A stretch of 64,000 bases of DNA, taken from assembly GCA_016722075.1 (NCBI GenBank), contig JADKGW010000001.1, positions 186,001-250,000 on the forward strand, given 5' to 3'. This DNA comes from Candidatus Kouleothrix ribensis (GTDB lineage: Bacteria; Chloroflexota; Chloroflexia; Chloroflexales; Roseiflexaceae). The position numbers were made by a program, and so were the translations under genes. The notes under the pieces are model-generated. The model saw nothing but the letters and a program-made list of their open reading frames with translations. It ran no database searches and was not told where the DNA came from. Position 1 is the first letter of the stretch, and each line of letters starts with the position of its first letter. Positions 1 through 7,795 of this stretch are shown in pieces.

Positions 1-2
1 CG

Positions 3-464
3 GCCTTCATCACGCTGGCGCCCACCGATGGCTACGTGCATTGCGGGCCAGTCGGCAGCGGCCACTTCGTCAAGATGGTGCATAACGGCGTGGAATATGG
101 CATGATGCAGGCCTACGCCGAGGGCTTCGAGATCATGCGCGCCAAGCAGGAGTTCGGCCTGAACCTGCATGCGATTGCGTCGGCCTGGCGCTACGGCAGC
201 GTGGTGCGCTCGTGGCTGCTCGACCTGACCGAAGAGGCGCTGCGCGACGACCCCGACCTGGCGAGCCTGAAGGGCTATGTGGACGATAGCGGCGAGGGGC
301 GCTGGACGATCCACGCGGCGATGGAGCTAGACGTGCCGGCGCCGGTGATCACGCTGTCGCTGTTCGAGCGCTTCCACTCACGCCAGCCCGAGTCGTTCGC
401 GGCCAAGGTGCTGGCGGCCATGCGCCGTGGTTTTGGCGGGCACGCCGTCAAGCAGGCCGAGTAA
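3..464 (+). CDS. gnd: 6-phosphogluconate dehydrogenase, C-terminal part
   Basis: This is the C-terminal 153 residues of a decarboxylating 6-phosphogluconate dehydrogenase (6-phosphogluconate + NAD(P)+ to ribulose 5-phosphate + CO2, pentose phosphate pathway). The reading frame is open from base 3, so the gene begins outside the window. The substrate/catalytic signature GSGHFVKMVHNGVEYGM is visible near residues 18-34 and holds the catalytic Lys. The protein ends soon after the helical domain, which fits the short (about 300-residue) family rather than the long 470-residue form. An FGGY sugar kinase starts 22 bases downstream on the same strand. The pair suggests a gluconate-to-pentose-phosphate operon: the kinase makes 6-phosphogluconate and this enzyme oxidises it. 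Confidence 0.93.
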   Translation, partial: AFITLAPTDGYVHCGPVGSGHFVKMVHNGVEYGMMQAYAEGFEIMRAKQEFGLNLHAIASAWRYGSVVRSWLLDLTEEALRDDPDLASLKGYVDDSGEGRWTIHAAMELDVPAPVITLSLFERFHSRQPESFAAKVLAAMRRGFGGHAVKQAE

Positions 465-486
465 CACATGTTGGGAGGGCACGGCT

Positions 487-1989
487 ATGCGCGCACCAAC
501 AATCGCGGCGATCGATGCCGCAGAACCGCTTGTGCTGGCGATCGACATCGGCACGTCCTCGGCGCGGGTTGTGCTCTACGACGGGCGCGGCCGCGCGATC
601 GACGGCGTTGTGGCGCAGGAGCGCTATGCGATCGGTGCGCGCGCCGATGGCGCAGCCGAAGACGACCCCGACGCGGCGATTGCGCGCGTGGCGCGCTGCA
701 TAGACGCGGCACTGGGCCTGGCCGGGCCGCTGGCCAGCCGGATCAGCGCGGTCGCGGTCGATACGCTGGTTACCACTACCATGGCGATCGACGCGGTGGG
801 CCGGCCGCTGACGCCGCTGATCACCTATGCCGACACGCGTAACGCCGCTGATGCCGATGATCTGCGGCGCACGCTCGACGAGAGCGCCATCCACGATCGC
901 ACCGGCTGCCTGCTGCGCACCAGCTACTGGCCGGCGCGGCTGGCATGGTTCCGCCGCACCCAGCCGGCGCTCTGGCGCATGGCGGCGCGCTGGATGACCC
1001 TGGGCGAGTACCTGGAGCTGCAGCTGTTCGGCACCTGCCGCGCCAGCTACTCAGTGGCCTCGTGGAGCGGCCTGCTCGATCGCCGGCGGCTCGATTGGGA
1101 CGCGCCGCTGCTCGATCTACTCGGCCTCCGACCCGATCAGCTCTCGCCGCTGGTCGATGCCGGCGCGCCGCTCAGCGGCCTGGCCGGCGCCTATGCCAAT
1201 CGCTGGCCCACACTGCGCGATCTGCCCTGGTTCCCGGCGATCGGCGATGGTGCGGCGGCGAATATCGGCAGCGGCTGCACCAGCCACAGCCGGATCGCGC
1301 TGACGCTGGGGACGACCGGCGCCATGCGTGCGGTGCTGGAGGACGTGCCGGAGGTGCCGCCGGGCCTGTGGTGCTACCGCGTCGATCGGCAGCACGCGCT
1401 GCTGGGTGGCGCGACCAGCGAAGGCGGCAATGTCTACGCCTGGCTGCGCCAGACCATGCGCCTGGGCACGCCGGCCGAGCTTGAAGCGGCACTCGCGGCA
1501 TGCCCGCCCGATGGCCACGGCCTGACCGTGCTGCCATTTCTTGCCGGCGAGCGCAGCCCCGGCTGGGCCGGCAACGTGCCGGCCACGATCCATGGGCTGA
1601 CGCTGGCCACGGCGCCTATCGATATACTGCGCGCCAGCCTCGAGGCGGTGGCCTACCGCTTCGCAGTGATCGAGCAGCGCATCTGTGGCCGCGCCGAGTG
1701 CCCCCACCGCCTGATCGCCAGCGGCGGGGCGCTGCTTGGCTCGCCGGCCTGGATTCAGATCTTTGCCGATGTGCTTGGGCGGCCGGTGGCTGTGTCGGCC
1801 GAGCCAGAGGCGACCAGCCGCGGCGCGGCTGTGCTGGCACTGCACGCGCTCGGCGCGCTCCCATCGCTCGAGGCTGCCCATATGGCTGAGGAACAGGTGT
1901 ACCAGCCGGATCGCACACGCCACGCGATCTACCAGGCCGCAATCGCGCGCCAGGCGTGGCTGTACGGCCAGCTGATCGCCGTGCGCTAG
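487..1989 (+). CDS. FGGY-family carbohydrate kinase, probably gluconokinase
   Basis: A 500-residue sugar kinase of the FGGY/ASKHA fold that phosphorylates a sugar or sugar acid with ATP. The N-terminal phosphate-binding strand LAIDIGTSSARVVLYD lies near residues 16-31. The second-domain motifs LGTTGAMRAV and FLAGERSPGW, and the adenosine-binding stretch SGGALLGSPAW, follow in the usual order. I start it at the ATG at 487 because GGGAGG lies 7-12 bases upstream; an in-frame start at 427 would overlap gnd. The gene lies directly behind gnd, so D-gluconate is the best guess for substrate. Xylulose or another sugar cannot be excluded from sequence alone. Confidence 0.85.
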   Translation: MRAPTIAAIDAAEPLVLAIDIGTSSARVVLYDGRGRAIDGVVAQERYAIGARADGAAEDDPDAAIARVARCIDAALGLAGPLASRISAVAVDTLVTTTMAIDAVGRPLTPLITYADTRNAADADDLRRTLDESAIHDRTGCLLRTSYWPARLAWFRRTQPALWRMAARWMTLGEYLELQLFGTCRASYSVASWSGLLDRRRLDWDAPLLDLLGLRPDQLSPLVDAGAPLSGLAGAYANRWPTLRDLPWFPAIGDGAAANIGSGCTSHSRIALTLGTTGAMRAVLEDVPEVPPGLWCYRVDRQHALLGGATSEGGNVYAWLRQTMRLGTPAELEAALAACPPDGHGLTVLPFLAGERSPGWAGNVPATIHGLTLATAPIDILRASLEAVAYRFAVIEQRICGRAECPHRLIASGGALLGSPAWIQIFADVLGRPVAVSAEPEATSRGAAVLALHALGALPSLEAAHMAEEQVYQPDRTRHAIYQAAIARQAWLYGQLIAVR

Positions 1990-2190
1990 GCAGTGCTTCG
2001 CGCGCGATACCAAGACCTATGGCCATAATCGCGCCGGCACGTTGGCCTCGCAGCGCACCGGCGGCGTGCCCGCTCGACACCCCGACGGGATCGTGCTCTG
2101 GTAGCGCAACTGGAGTGCTTAGACGCGATTGCATCAGCCGCGGATCAGCCCAAATGGCAGGTATTCCTGGGTACGCAGCATGCCGGTCAA

Positions 2191-2685
2191 TTACACGCTG
2201 CCTGGTTGAAGCAAGTGGTCAATCAGCCAGCCCAGCAGGAGCAAAATCAGCGCGGCTGGGGTCAGCATGCCGCATCCCAGCAGAGCGGCCTGGCGTAGCT
2301 CGGGTGCCGTCAACACACCCTCGCGCAGCGCCTCGCGATACAGCCAGATCGCCAATGGCATATTCACTGTTATGCCAGTGATCGTGCCGGGCGAATAGTC
2401 CTGGAGGGCGATCGTCTGCGCCATGTGCGTGCCCGCATTCAGCGCCATCAAGGCTGGAATGGCGAGCGCCAGCTGCATTCGCCGACGATTTGTTGGTTGC
2501 TGGCTGGCCGCAGCGACAACCGGGATTGGCAGGAGCGTGGCGAGCAGCACCGCAATGCCCATCTGGCGTCGATCGATGCCGACCCCGTGACGCCGGGCAT
2601 ACGCAACAATCCGTGGGTACTCTTCCAGATTGTGGATCAGCATGCTGAGCGGAATGAGCCAGAGGCGGGAGCCAAACCTATTCAT
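2191..2685 (-). CDS. HXXEE-domain membrane protein
   Basis: A 164-residue protein with about four to five hydrophobic segments. It carries the family-defining H-x-x-E-E motif (HNLEE, residues 18-22) in its first membrane segment, and further short hydrophobic helices. Proteins of this family (Pfam HXXEE) are integral membrane proteins of unknown function; the conserved His/Glu residues suggest metal binding, which is inference. The start at 2685 is supported by an AGGAGGT Shine-Dalgarno at 2694-2700, lying in the end of the upstream CPBP gene, whose stop is one base away. The two are almost certainly co-transcribed and translationally coupled. Confidence 0.8.
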   Translation of the reverse strand: MNRFGSRLWLIPLSMLIHNLEEYPRIVAYARRHGVGIDRRQMGIAVLLATLLPIPVVAAASQQPTNRRRMQLALAIPALMALNAGTHMAQTIALQDYSPGTITGITVNMPLAIWLYREALREGVLTAPELRQAALLGCGMLTPAALILLLLGWLIDHLLQPGSV

Positions 2686-2686
2686 A

Positions 2687-3529
2687 TCAGGCGACCTCCT
2701 TTGCCGTGCGTGACAGGTTGGCAGGCTTGAACACTATCACAATGGCAATCGCCAGTATCCAGACCACAGCGCTCATAACTGCGGGAGCGCTTGATCCGCC
2801 GGCTTGTGATACCGAGAGCAGATCGAAGAGCGCGTGAAACAGCACAACCATCAAGAGGCTGCCCCTGGTACTGTTATAGATCCAGGTAAACACAATTGCG
2901 GCTGCCAGAATAGAGACCACAAGGATCGGGATGCCGGTCACAAGCCCCATCGCCATATATGTGTCTTTGTAGAAAAAGGCCGGCAGATGCCAGAATGCGT
3001 GGAACATACCCAGGATCAGCGTTGCTTTGAGTGCATTGTGCTGGCGCTGGAGTCGTGGCAAGGCAAAGCCGCGCCAGCCGATCTCTTCGCCCATACCCCA
3101 TGTCAGCAGCCAGAGCAAGAACGCACCAGCGATACCCAGATCGGGCAGGTAATCCACCTCACCGAGCAGTGCCAGATCGGGCCACATACCCTGGGTCGCA
3201 TACAGAACCAGCCCTGCGAGCGCAAACATCAGGATGGGCGCACCAAGCGAGAAAAATATCCAGCGCATGCCAACGTGCCACTTGAACAGGCCTGCAAGCA
3301 GCTCGCGAATACCCTGGCGGCCGTGTGTGATGCCTGTGATGATCAGCGCCGCGAGCATTGGCCCGAAAGCGCCCAGATAATGAATGGCAAATGGAATGGA
3401 GTACTGAACCCAGCCCTGTTGAACAGCGGCCAGTGGAAGCTCGCACGCCCATGTGAGCGCATATGCAAGCGCAAAATAGGCACCAAGCGCGTGCTGGCGT
3501 GCCCAGGCCGCGCAACGAGCAAGCATCAT
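2687..3529 (-). CDS. CPBP-family intramembrane metalloprotease
   Basis: A 280-residue polytopic membrane protein of the CAAX protease/bacteriocin-processing (Abi) family. The glutamate motif is seen in GMGEEIGWRGFALPRLQ and the His motifs in FHAFWHLP and VVLFHALFDL, in the order expected for the intramembrane zinc-type active site. I place the start at the ATG at 3529, preceded by AGAGG; an upstream in-frame start at 3721 would add 64 basic, non-conserved residues. It is followed immediately by the HXXEE protein. In bacteria such proteases often give self-immunity to peptides or process membrane-anchored peptides; no peptide gene is visible beside it. Confidence 0.85.
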   Translation of the reverse strand: MMLARCAAWARQHALGAYFALAYALTWACELPLAAVQQGWVQYSIPFAIHYLGAFGPMLAALIITGITHGRQGIRELLAGLFKWHVGMRWIFFSLGAPILMFALAGLVLYATQGMWPDLALLGEVDYLPDLGIAGAFLLWLLTWGMGEEIGWRGFALPRLQRQHNALKATLILGMFHAFWHLPAFFYKDTYMAMGLVTGIPILVVSILAAAIVFTWIYNSTRGSLLMVVLFHALFDLLSVSQAGGSSAPAVMSAVVWILAIAIVIVFKPANLSRTAKEVA

Positions 3530-3824
3530 GTCGCCTCTTGAACGTGATCCCAGGCACACGTGACGATCTGCACGAGCCTGTGGCGCTTCTGATCGCCGGC
3601 TTCTGAAACCGTGCATGGGCATATGGACATTCAGGCTGCAATGAGTGTAATGGATCGTACGTGATCGCGTCAACTTCCACAAGGAGGGTTGCGCCCGACG
3701 ATTAGCTATGCCCAGCTGCATGCGGTCGCCCTGATTGGCGCAGTGTTGCGGCGCAACGGCCGGCGCGGCGTTGGTGCTCGGCTACCAGGTGCCAAGCGCT
3801 GCTCATGGCGTTACCCCGATCGAA

Positions 3825-4357
3825 GGACGCCTACTCTCGGCGAGTCGAAGGGTTAAAAAGGCGGGGTAGGGGTGCCGATCCTGTTGAAATATACAGTTTC
3901 AGTACTCTCGGCGAGTCGAAGGGCTAAAAAGAGCGCGCGGCCGTCCTGGCTGCGCACGCGACGCTTGTTTCAGTACTCTCGGCGAGTCGAAGGGCTAAAA
4001 AGGAGGTGACGACGATCGTCGCGCGCTACCGCGCGCTGTTTCAGTACTCTCGGCGAGTCGAAGGGCTAAAAAGCAATCTGCGCCAGGCGTATCTCACGCT
4101 GCGCCAGTGTTTCAGTACTCTCGGCGAGTCGAAGGGCTAAAAAGATGGCCGCGCAGGTGCATTATCGGAGCTGGTTCGAGTTTCAGTACTCTCGGCGAGT
4201 CGAAGGGCTAAAAAGGTGACGAGCGTCGAGGCGGCACTGGCAGGCCCAGTGTTTCAGTACTCTCGGCGAGTCGAAGGGCTAAAAAGATCTGCCCGGCGTG
4301 CCGCACCGCATCGACCGTTATGTTTCAGTACTCTCGGCGAGTCGAAGGGCTAAAAAG
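3825..4357 (-). CRISPR. CRISPR array, 8 repeats and 7 spacers
   Basis: Eight 36-bp repeats start at 3825 (degenerate), 3896, 3967, 4038, 4109, 4180, 4251 and 4322. The period is a strict 71 bp, so all seven spacers are exactly 35 bp. On the minus strand the repeat begins CTTTTTAGCCC and ends GAGTACTGAAAC. The GAAAC end gives an ACTGAAAC-type 5' handle, so the transcript runs right to left. The repeat holds a small ACTC/GAGT stem around TCGGC. The repeat at 3825 has lost the GTTTCAG end and has one further base change, as expected for the leader-distal copy; the other seven are identical. The leader should lie to the right, between the array and the cas genes. Confidence 0.97.
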
Positions 4358-4647
4358 CCACGCTTTCGATATATGCCCCGGCAGCTGCCGGGCTGCGCTG
4401 GCCTTGTTTTGTGGCTCCTGAGCGTTCCTGGCGGGTCGTATGTACCCTGATAGCGTAACACAATCGCTGCCGCCTCGCAACTCCGCTTCTGCGCCCAAAC
4501 CGTGTCAAGTTGCGGGGTGCCTCCGGCGCGACCAGGGCGAGCAACGGCGGTATGAAAACGCCGACAGCCGGCCGCGCACCGGTGCGATTGTGGCCCACCA
4601 CGCGGCGAGTTGCGAGCCGGCCGCGCTCGCGAGCTGTTTTGCCCGGT
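4358..4647 (-). promoter_or_regulatory. Probable CRISPR leader
   Basis: About 290 bases between the leader-proximal repeat and the end of the last cas ORF, with no convincing gene. Its position follows from repeat orientation and from the degenerate repeat being at the far end. It contains a perfect 16-bp palindrome (CCCGGCAGCTGCCGGG, 4377-4392) that begins 20 bases from the first repeat. No clear -10/-35 pair was recognised. Confidence 0.5.
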
Positions 4648-5046
4648 TCACACGACATCATTGCAGAAACGCCGGAACTCGCAGCTCACACACGGTCGCC
4701 GGCTGGCCGGCGCAGCCGGCATCTGCTCGCCCGCCACCGCCACCCGCATGGCCGCTACCGCCTGCACAACGTTGGCCCGCAACGCCGGCGAGATCGTGAT
4801 GATCGCCGATTCGCGCAACGGGATGCTGTAGATGTAGCCGCGCCGCACCGGCAGCCCCCAGGTTTGTTCCAGCAGCAGCGCATACGCCGCCAGCTGGAGC
4901 TTGAAGTGCAGCCCGTAGTCCAGGCAGTCGTCGGCGATCTTCTGGCGCGCGCGGTCGTTGGGGATGTCGTAGATGATCAGGCATTGCAGGCGCTGCACCG
5001 GAACCCCGTACATGATGTGCTCGCAGCGGCCACGTGCGTGGCCCAT
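4648..5046 (-). CDS. Chimeric Cas2 (N-terminus)/Cas4 (C-terminus) ORF
   Basis: A 132-residue ORF. Residues 17-40 read as the start of a Cas2 (QCLIIYDIPNDRAR..., with the first beta-strand and its Asp). From HFKLQLAAYALLLEQ onward it reads as the C-terminal part of a Cas4 nuclease, including the RecB-type Q-x-x-x-Y motif (QLAAY) and the iron-sulphur-type Cys cluster PCVSCEFRRFCNDV near the end. The junction is about at CLDYGL/HFKL. Both parents are incomplete: Cas2 lacks most of its ferredoxin fold, and Cas4 lacks its catalytic His/Asp/Glu/Lys half and first Cys. I therefore read it as an in-frame deletion product, probably without either parental activity. A GTG at 4998 is an alternative start nearer the Cas2 homology. 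An assembly artefact is possible. Confidence 0.75.
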   Translation of the reverse strand: MGHARGRCEHIMYGVPVQRLQCLIIYDIPNDRARQKIADDCLDYGLHFKLQLAAYALLLEQTWGLPVRRGYIYSIPLRESAIITISPALRANVVQAVAAMRVAVAGEQMPAAPASRRPCVSCEFRRFCNDVV

Positions 5047-5128
5047 AGCCTGGGGCGCCGAAGAACAGACTGGAGGCGCCCTGAGGCATGATCAACTCAG
5101 GCGGCCACTAGCACAGCGTGCTTTCCGC

Positions 5129-6010
5129 TCACCAACCCATCACGAATGGCTCGTACGCAGGCCGCTCGCCGCGCACGAACGTGGCGATGTGGCGCGCCTG
5201 GAGCTGGAGAATATGGCGTAGCGGCTGGCGCTTGCCCTCGTACGGCTCGGTCGACTCCATGCGCTCCAGCACTTTCTCGACGATGCGCTTGCGGGTTGGC
5301 CCATCCAGCCGGCCCTCGTCGTCCTGCACGATTGCGAAGCCGCGGTTGACCTGGCCGATCAGCGTGCGGTCGACTACCGCCTGGCGGAATTCCTCGATCA
5401 GGTCGAGCGTCAGGCTAGGCTTGCCAGGCCGGTCGGCGTGCAAGAAGCCGGCGTTAGGCTCCAGCCCCGCCAGCAATAACGCCTGGCGCACCTGCGCGCG
5501 CAGCACGCCGTAGCCGTAATTCAGCGTGGCGTTGAAGCGGTCGCGCGCGCCCTGAGTTTCGCGCCCCGGCCAGGCCAGCTCGGGTGGGATGAGCGTTGCA
5601 ACCGCCTGCCAGTAGCGCGCGGCGGCGCGGCCCTCGGCACCCATCAGCGCCGCGCGGGTCGCCTCGTCGATCGCGCCGCTCAGGCGCTGCGCGGCCGGCA
5701 GCGGGTCGAGCACCTCGGTGGCCGCCAGCGTCAGCGCCTGGTGCAGCTCGGGATCGGCCGCTTTGCGATACTTAGCAGCGTAGCGCAGCATATTCGCCTG
5801 GCTCTGCAACTTGCCGCCGACGAACGCCTTGGCCAATATGAGGCCGCGCTCGTCCTCGTAGGCGCGCAGCTGCGTCCGCTTCGTCAGGGCCATACCAGTC
5901 AGGCCGCTGGCAAACAAAGTGCCGTAGTCATCGCCATGCGAGCCATTCAGGAAATGGATGGGGATGCCCTCTTCGGCGCAGGCGCGCACCACATCGCTGC
6001 TGAGGCCCAC
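5129..6010 (-). CDS. cas1: CRISPR integrase Cas1, N-terminally truncated
   Basis: About 293 residues of Cas1, the integrase that inserts spacers as a Cas1-Cas2 complex. The alpha-helical catalytic domain is complete: the Glu in MGAEGRAAARYW, the His in GFLHADRPGKPS and the Asp in LTLDLIEEF are all present. The N-terminal beta domain is almost wholly missing. The ORF begins at a GTG at 6010 in the middle of the strand-helix GVGLSSDVVRAC. Upstream in the same frame there are only 12 further codons, without ATG, before a stop codon that is also the cas6 stop at 6047-6049. About 40-50 residues are therefore lost at a junction directly behind cas6. Integration activity is doubtful. Confidence 0.9.
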   Translation of the reverse strand: MGLSSDVVRACAEEGIPIHFLNGSHGDDYGTLFASGLTGMALTKRTQLRAYEDERGLILAKAFVGGKLQSQANMLRYAAKYRKAADPELHQALTLAATEVLDPLPAAQRLSGAIDEATRAALMGAEGRAAARYWQAVATLIPPELAWPGRETQGARDRFNATLNYGYGVLRAQVRQALLLAGLEPNAGFLHADRPGKPSLTLDLIEEFRQAVVDRTLIGQVNRGFAIVQDDEGRLDGPTRKRIVEKVLERMESTEPYEGKRQPLRHILQLQARHIATFVRGERPAYEPFVMGW

Positions 6011-6046
6011 GCCATCAGGCGCGTCGTATGCCGGTGGCAGGCCGGT

Positions 6047-7030
6047 TCAAGAGTTTAGCCCGCCAACGATCTGATACCATCCATCGCCTTTGACCGTATT
6101 GCGACCGACGTGGATCAGGCTGCCCCACACCATCAGCCCGCGCAGCGCGGCCAGATCGCCCGCCAGCGTGACACCGCCGACCAGGCCGCCGATCGGAGTG
6201 CGCGAGCGCGTGCGCGACGAGTAGCTCACCACATCGACCCAGTGGGTCTGGTCGTTGGCCACCATCACGCGGGCAACCTGCTCGGGCAGCGCGGCGTAGT
6301 CGCTGAGCGATTGCCCGCCGCCATACGCCAGCGCCAGCTGGTCGAGCCGCCAGGCCAGCCGCGCGAAGAACGGCTGCGGCTCGAAACGATGCACCAGGCG
6401 GGTGGTGCCGTTGCGCTTTTCGGTCAGCCGCAGGGGCGTATGAAAGCGCAGCGTCAGGCGGTCGGCCGGCAGCGTAGCCGCATACGCTGCCACAGCCGCA
6501 GCGTCGACCGGCAGGCCGGGCGCTTGCACCTGCGCCCGCCCGCGTGCATACAGCGGCGCGCGCGCGCCGGCCAGCGGGTCGATCGCGCTGATTGCCTCGA
6601 TTTGCAGCGCGCCGCGTCGGCCGCGATTGGCGGCCAACCGCCGGCCCAGGCCGCTCTGCTCGACAGCCTGCGCGGCCATGACGACATAGGGAAACAATGC
6701 GGCAGGCTGGCCGATCAGCGTCAGGCCGAACGTGAGCGGCTGGCCCGCTGCGAAGCGGCGCGGGCCGAGCGGTGGGCGCACGGTATAAGGGCGCGGGCGC
6801 TGCTCGCCACCGCTTTCGCCATCCTCACGCATAGGCGCAACCAGCGCAGCCACCGGGCAAACCTTGGTCAGCGGGCAGTTGGCGCAGGTGAGCGCGGCCT
6901 TGTTCGCGCAGAAGCGCTCCCACAGCCCGCCCACAACCGCACCGCGAATAGCGGCCCCGGCCTGGTCATCCAGCTCCAGCGATGTTGTAGCAGTGGCGCT
7001 GAACTCGAGGTGGTGGGTAGTGAGGGTCAT
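6047..7030 (-). CDS. cas6: CRISPR repeat endoribonuclease Cas6 (RAMP)
   Basis: A 327-residue Cas6-type RAMP that would cleave the CRISPR transcript inside each repeat, leaving the 8-nt ACTGAAAC handle on crRNAs. The C-terminal half carries the glycine-rich signature (RTPIGGLVGGVTLAGDL and GRNTVKGDGWYQIVGG) typical of the PF10040 Cas6 branch. A four-Cys cluster (CANCPLTKVCP) lies near residues 49-59. The start at 7030 has a GGAG 8-11 bases upstream, inside the last codons of the RAYT gene, whose stop is 3 nt away. It is the only apparently intact cas gene here, consistent with processing this or another array in trans. Confidence 0.85.
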   Translation of the reverse strand: MTLTTHHLEFSATATTSLELDDQAGAAIRGAVVGGLWERFCANKAALTCANCPLTKVCPVAALVAPMREDGESGGEQRPRPYTVRPPLGPRRFAAGQPLTFGLTLIGQPAALFPYVVMAAQAVEQSGLGRRLAANRGRRGALQIEAISAIDPLAGARAPLYARGRAQVQAPGLPVDAAAVAAYAATLPADRLTLRFHTPLRLTEKRNGTTRLVHRFEPQPFFARLAWRLDQLALAYGGGQSLSDYAALPEQVARVMVANDQTHWVDVVSYSSRTRSRTPIGGLVGGVTLAGDLAALRGLMVWGSLIHVGRNTVKGDGWYQIVGGLNS

Positions 7031-7033
7031 CAG

Positions 7034-7795
7034 TCACTCCTTCTTATCCAAGCGAAGCACGAGCGCATCGAGTTGTGCGGCCAGGCGGGCCGGGTTAGCG
7101 GCGATATAGCGGCGCACTGCTGCCAGCTCGCGCTCGCTGCGAACAATGCGCTCGTAGTAGTTGCGCTGCCAGACGCGCGTGTCAAACGGTGGCCAGCCGT
7201 GCTGCTTGACATGGCGAATGTACCCGGTTGTGGTCATGATTTTGAACCAGTGGATGGCGCGGGGTACCGACATGCTGGTATGTGGCGTGGCCGATGTGGC
7301 GTCGGGATGGGGGCGGATATGCCAATCCGCCCCGATGCGTGGATCATGGTCGGGCGCATTGATTGTGGTGGCGTCGGGGTGGGGGCGGATATGCCAATCC
7401 GCCCCGATGCGTGGATCATGGTCGGGCGCATTGATTGCGGTGGCGTCGGGGTGGGGGCGGATATGCCAATCCGCCCCTACACGTGGATCATGGTCGGGCG
7501 CATTGATTGCGGTGGCGTCATCGCCCGCGCCGATCACGATGATTCCATGGATATGATCGGGCATGACCACGAACGCATCGATCGCGATGGTTGGGAATTT
7601 GTGGCCCAGTTCGGCCCACCAGTATTCGACCATCCGCCCCGCATCGTTCAAGGCGATAGCGGCGCCGTCGATTGCCCCGAACAGCGCGGCCCGACCGTGG
7701 GTGCAAATCGTGATGAAATATGCCCCCGGACGCGTATAATCGTAGCCTGGCAGGCGGATCGAGCGCCGGTGGTGTTTGTTTGGGTCGTAAGGCAT
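7034..7795 (-). CDS. REP-associated tyrosine transposase (RAYT) with internal REP repeats
   Basis: A 253-residue Y1 single-strand transposase of the TnpA_REP family. The N-terminal core (RRSIRLPGYDYTRPGAYFIT), the metal-binding His pair in FVVMPDHIHGIIV (HIH at 81-83) and the catalytic Tyr region VWQRNYYERIVRSE (Tyr 213/214) are present. Residues about 93-168, between HIH and the Tyr helix, are three near-identical 24-residue repeats (DPRIGADWHIRPHPDAT...). They are encoded by three 72-bp direct repeats (7296-7511), each holding the palindrome GGGGCGGAT-6 nt-ATCCGCCCC also found outside the gene. I start at 7795, giving the usual MPYDPNKH N-terminus. It precedes cas6 with a 3-nt gap, as if in one operon. 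Confidence 0.88.
   Translation of the reverse strand: MPYDPNKHHRRSIRLPGYDYTRPGAYFITICTHGRAALFGAIDGAAIALNDAGRMVEYWWAELGHKFPTIAIDAFVVMPDHIHGIIVIGAGDDATAINAPDHDPRVGADWHIRPHPDATAINAPDHDPRIGADWHIRPHPDATTINAPDHDPRIGADWHIRPHPDATSATPHTSMSVPRAIHWFKIMTTTGYIRHVKQHGWPPFDTRVWQRNYYERIVRSERELAAVRRYIAANPARLAAQLDALVLRLDKKE
7296..7511. repeat. Three tandem 72-bp repeats containing a REP palindrome
   Basis: Units at 7296-7367, 7368-7439 and 7440-7511 differ at only a few positions. Each contains GGGGCGGAT, a six-base spacer and the exact reverse complement ATCCGCCCC. Since 72 is divisible by three, the repeats stay in frame inside the RAYT gene and add 24 residues each. The last unit has diverged after the palindrome (CTACACG for GATGCG). 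Confidence 0.95.
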
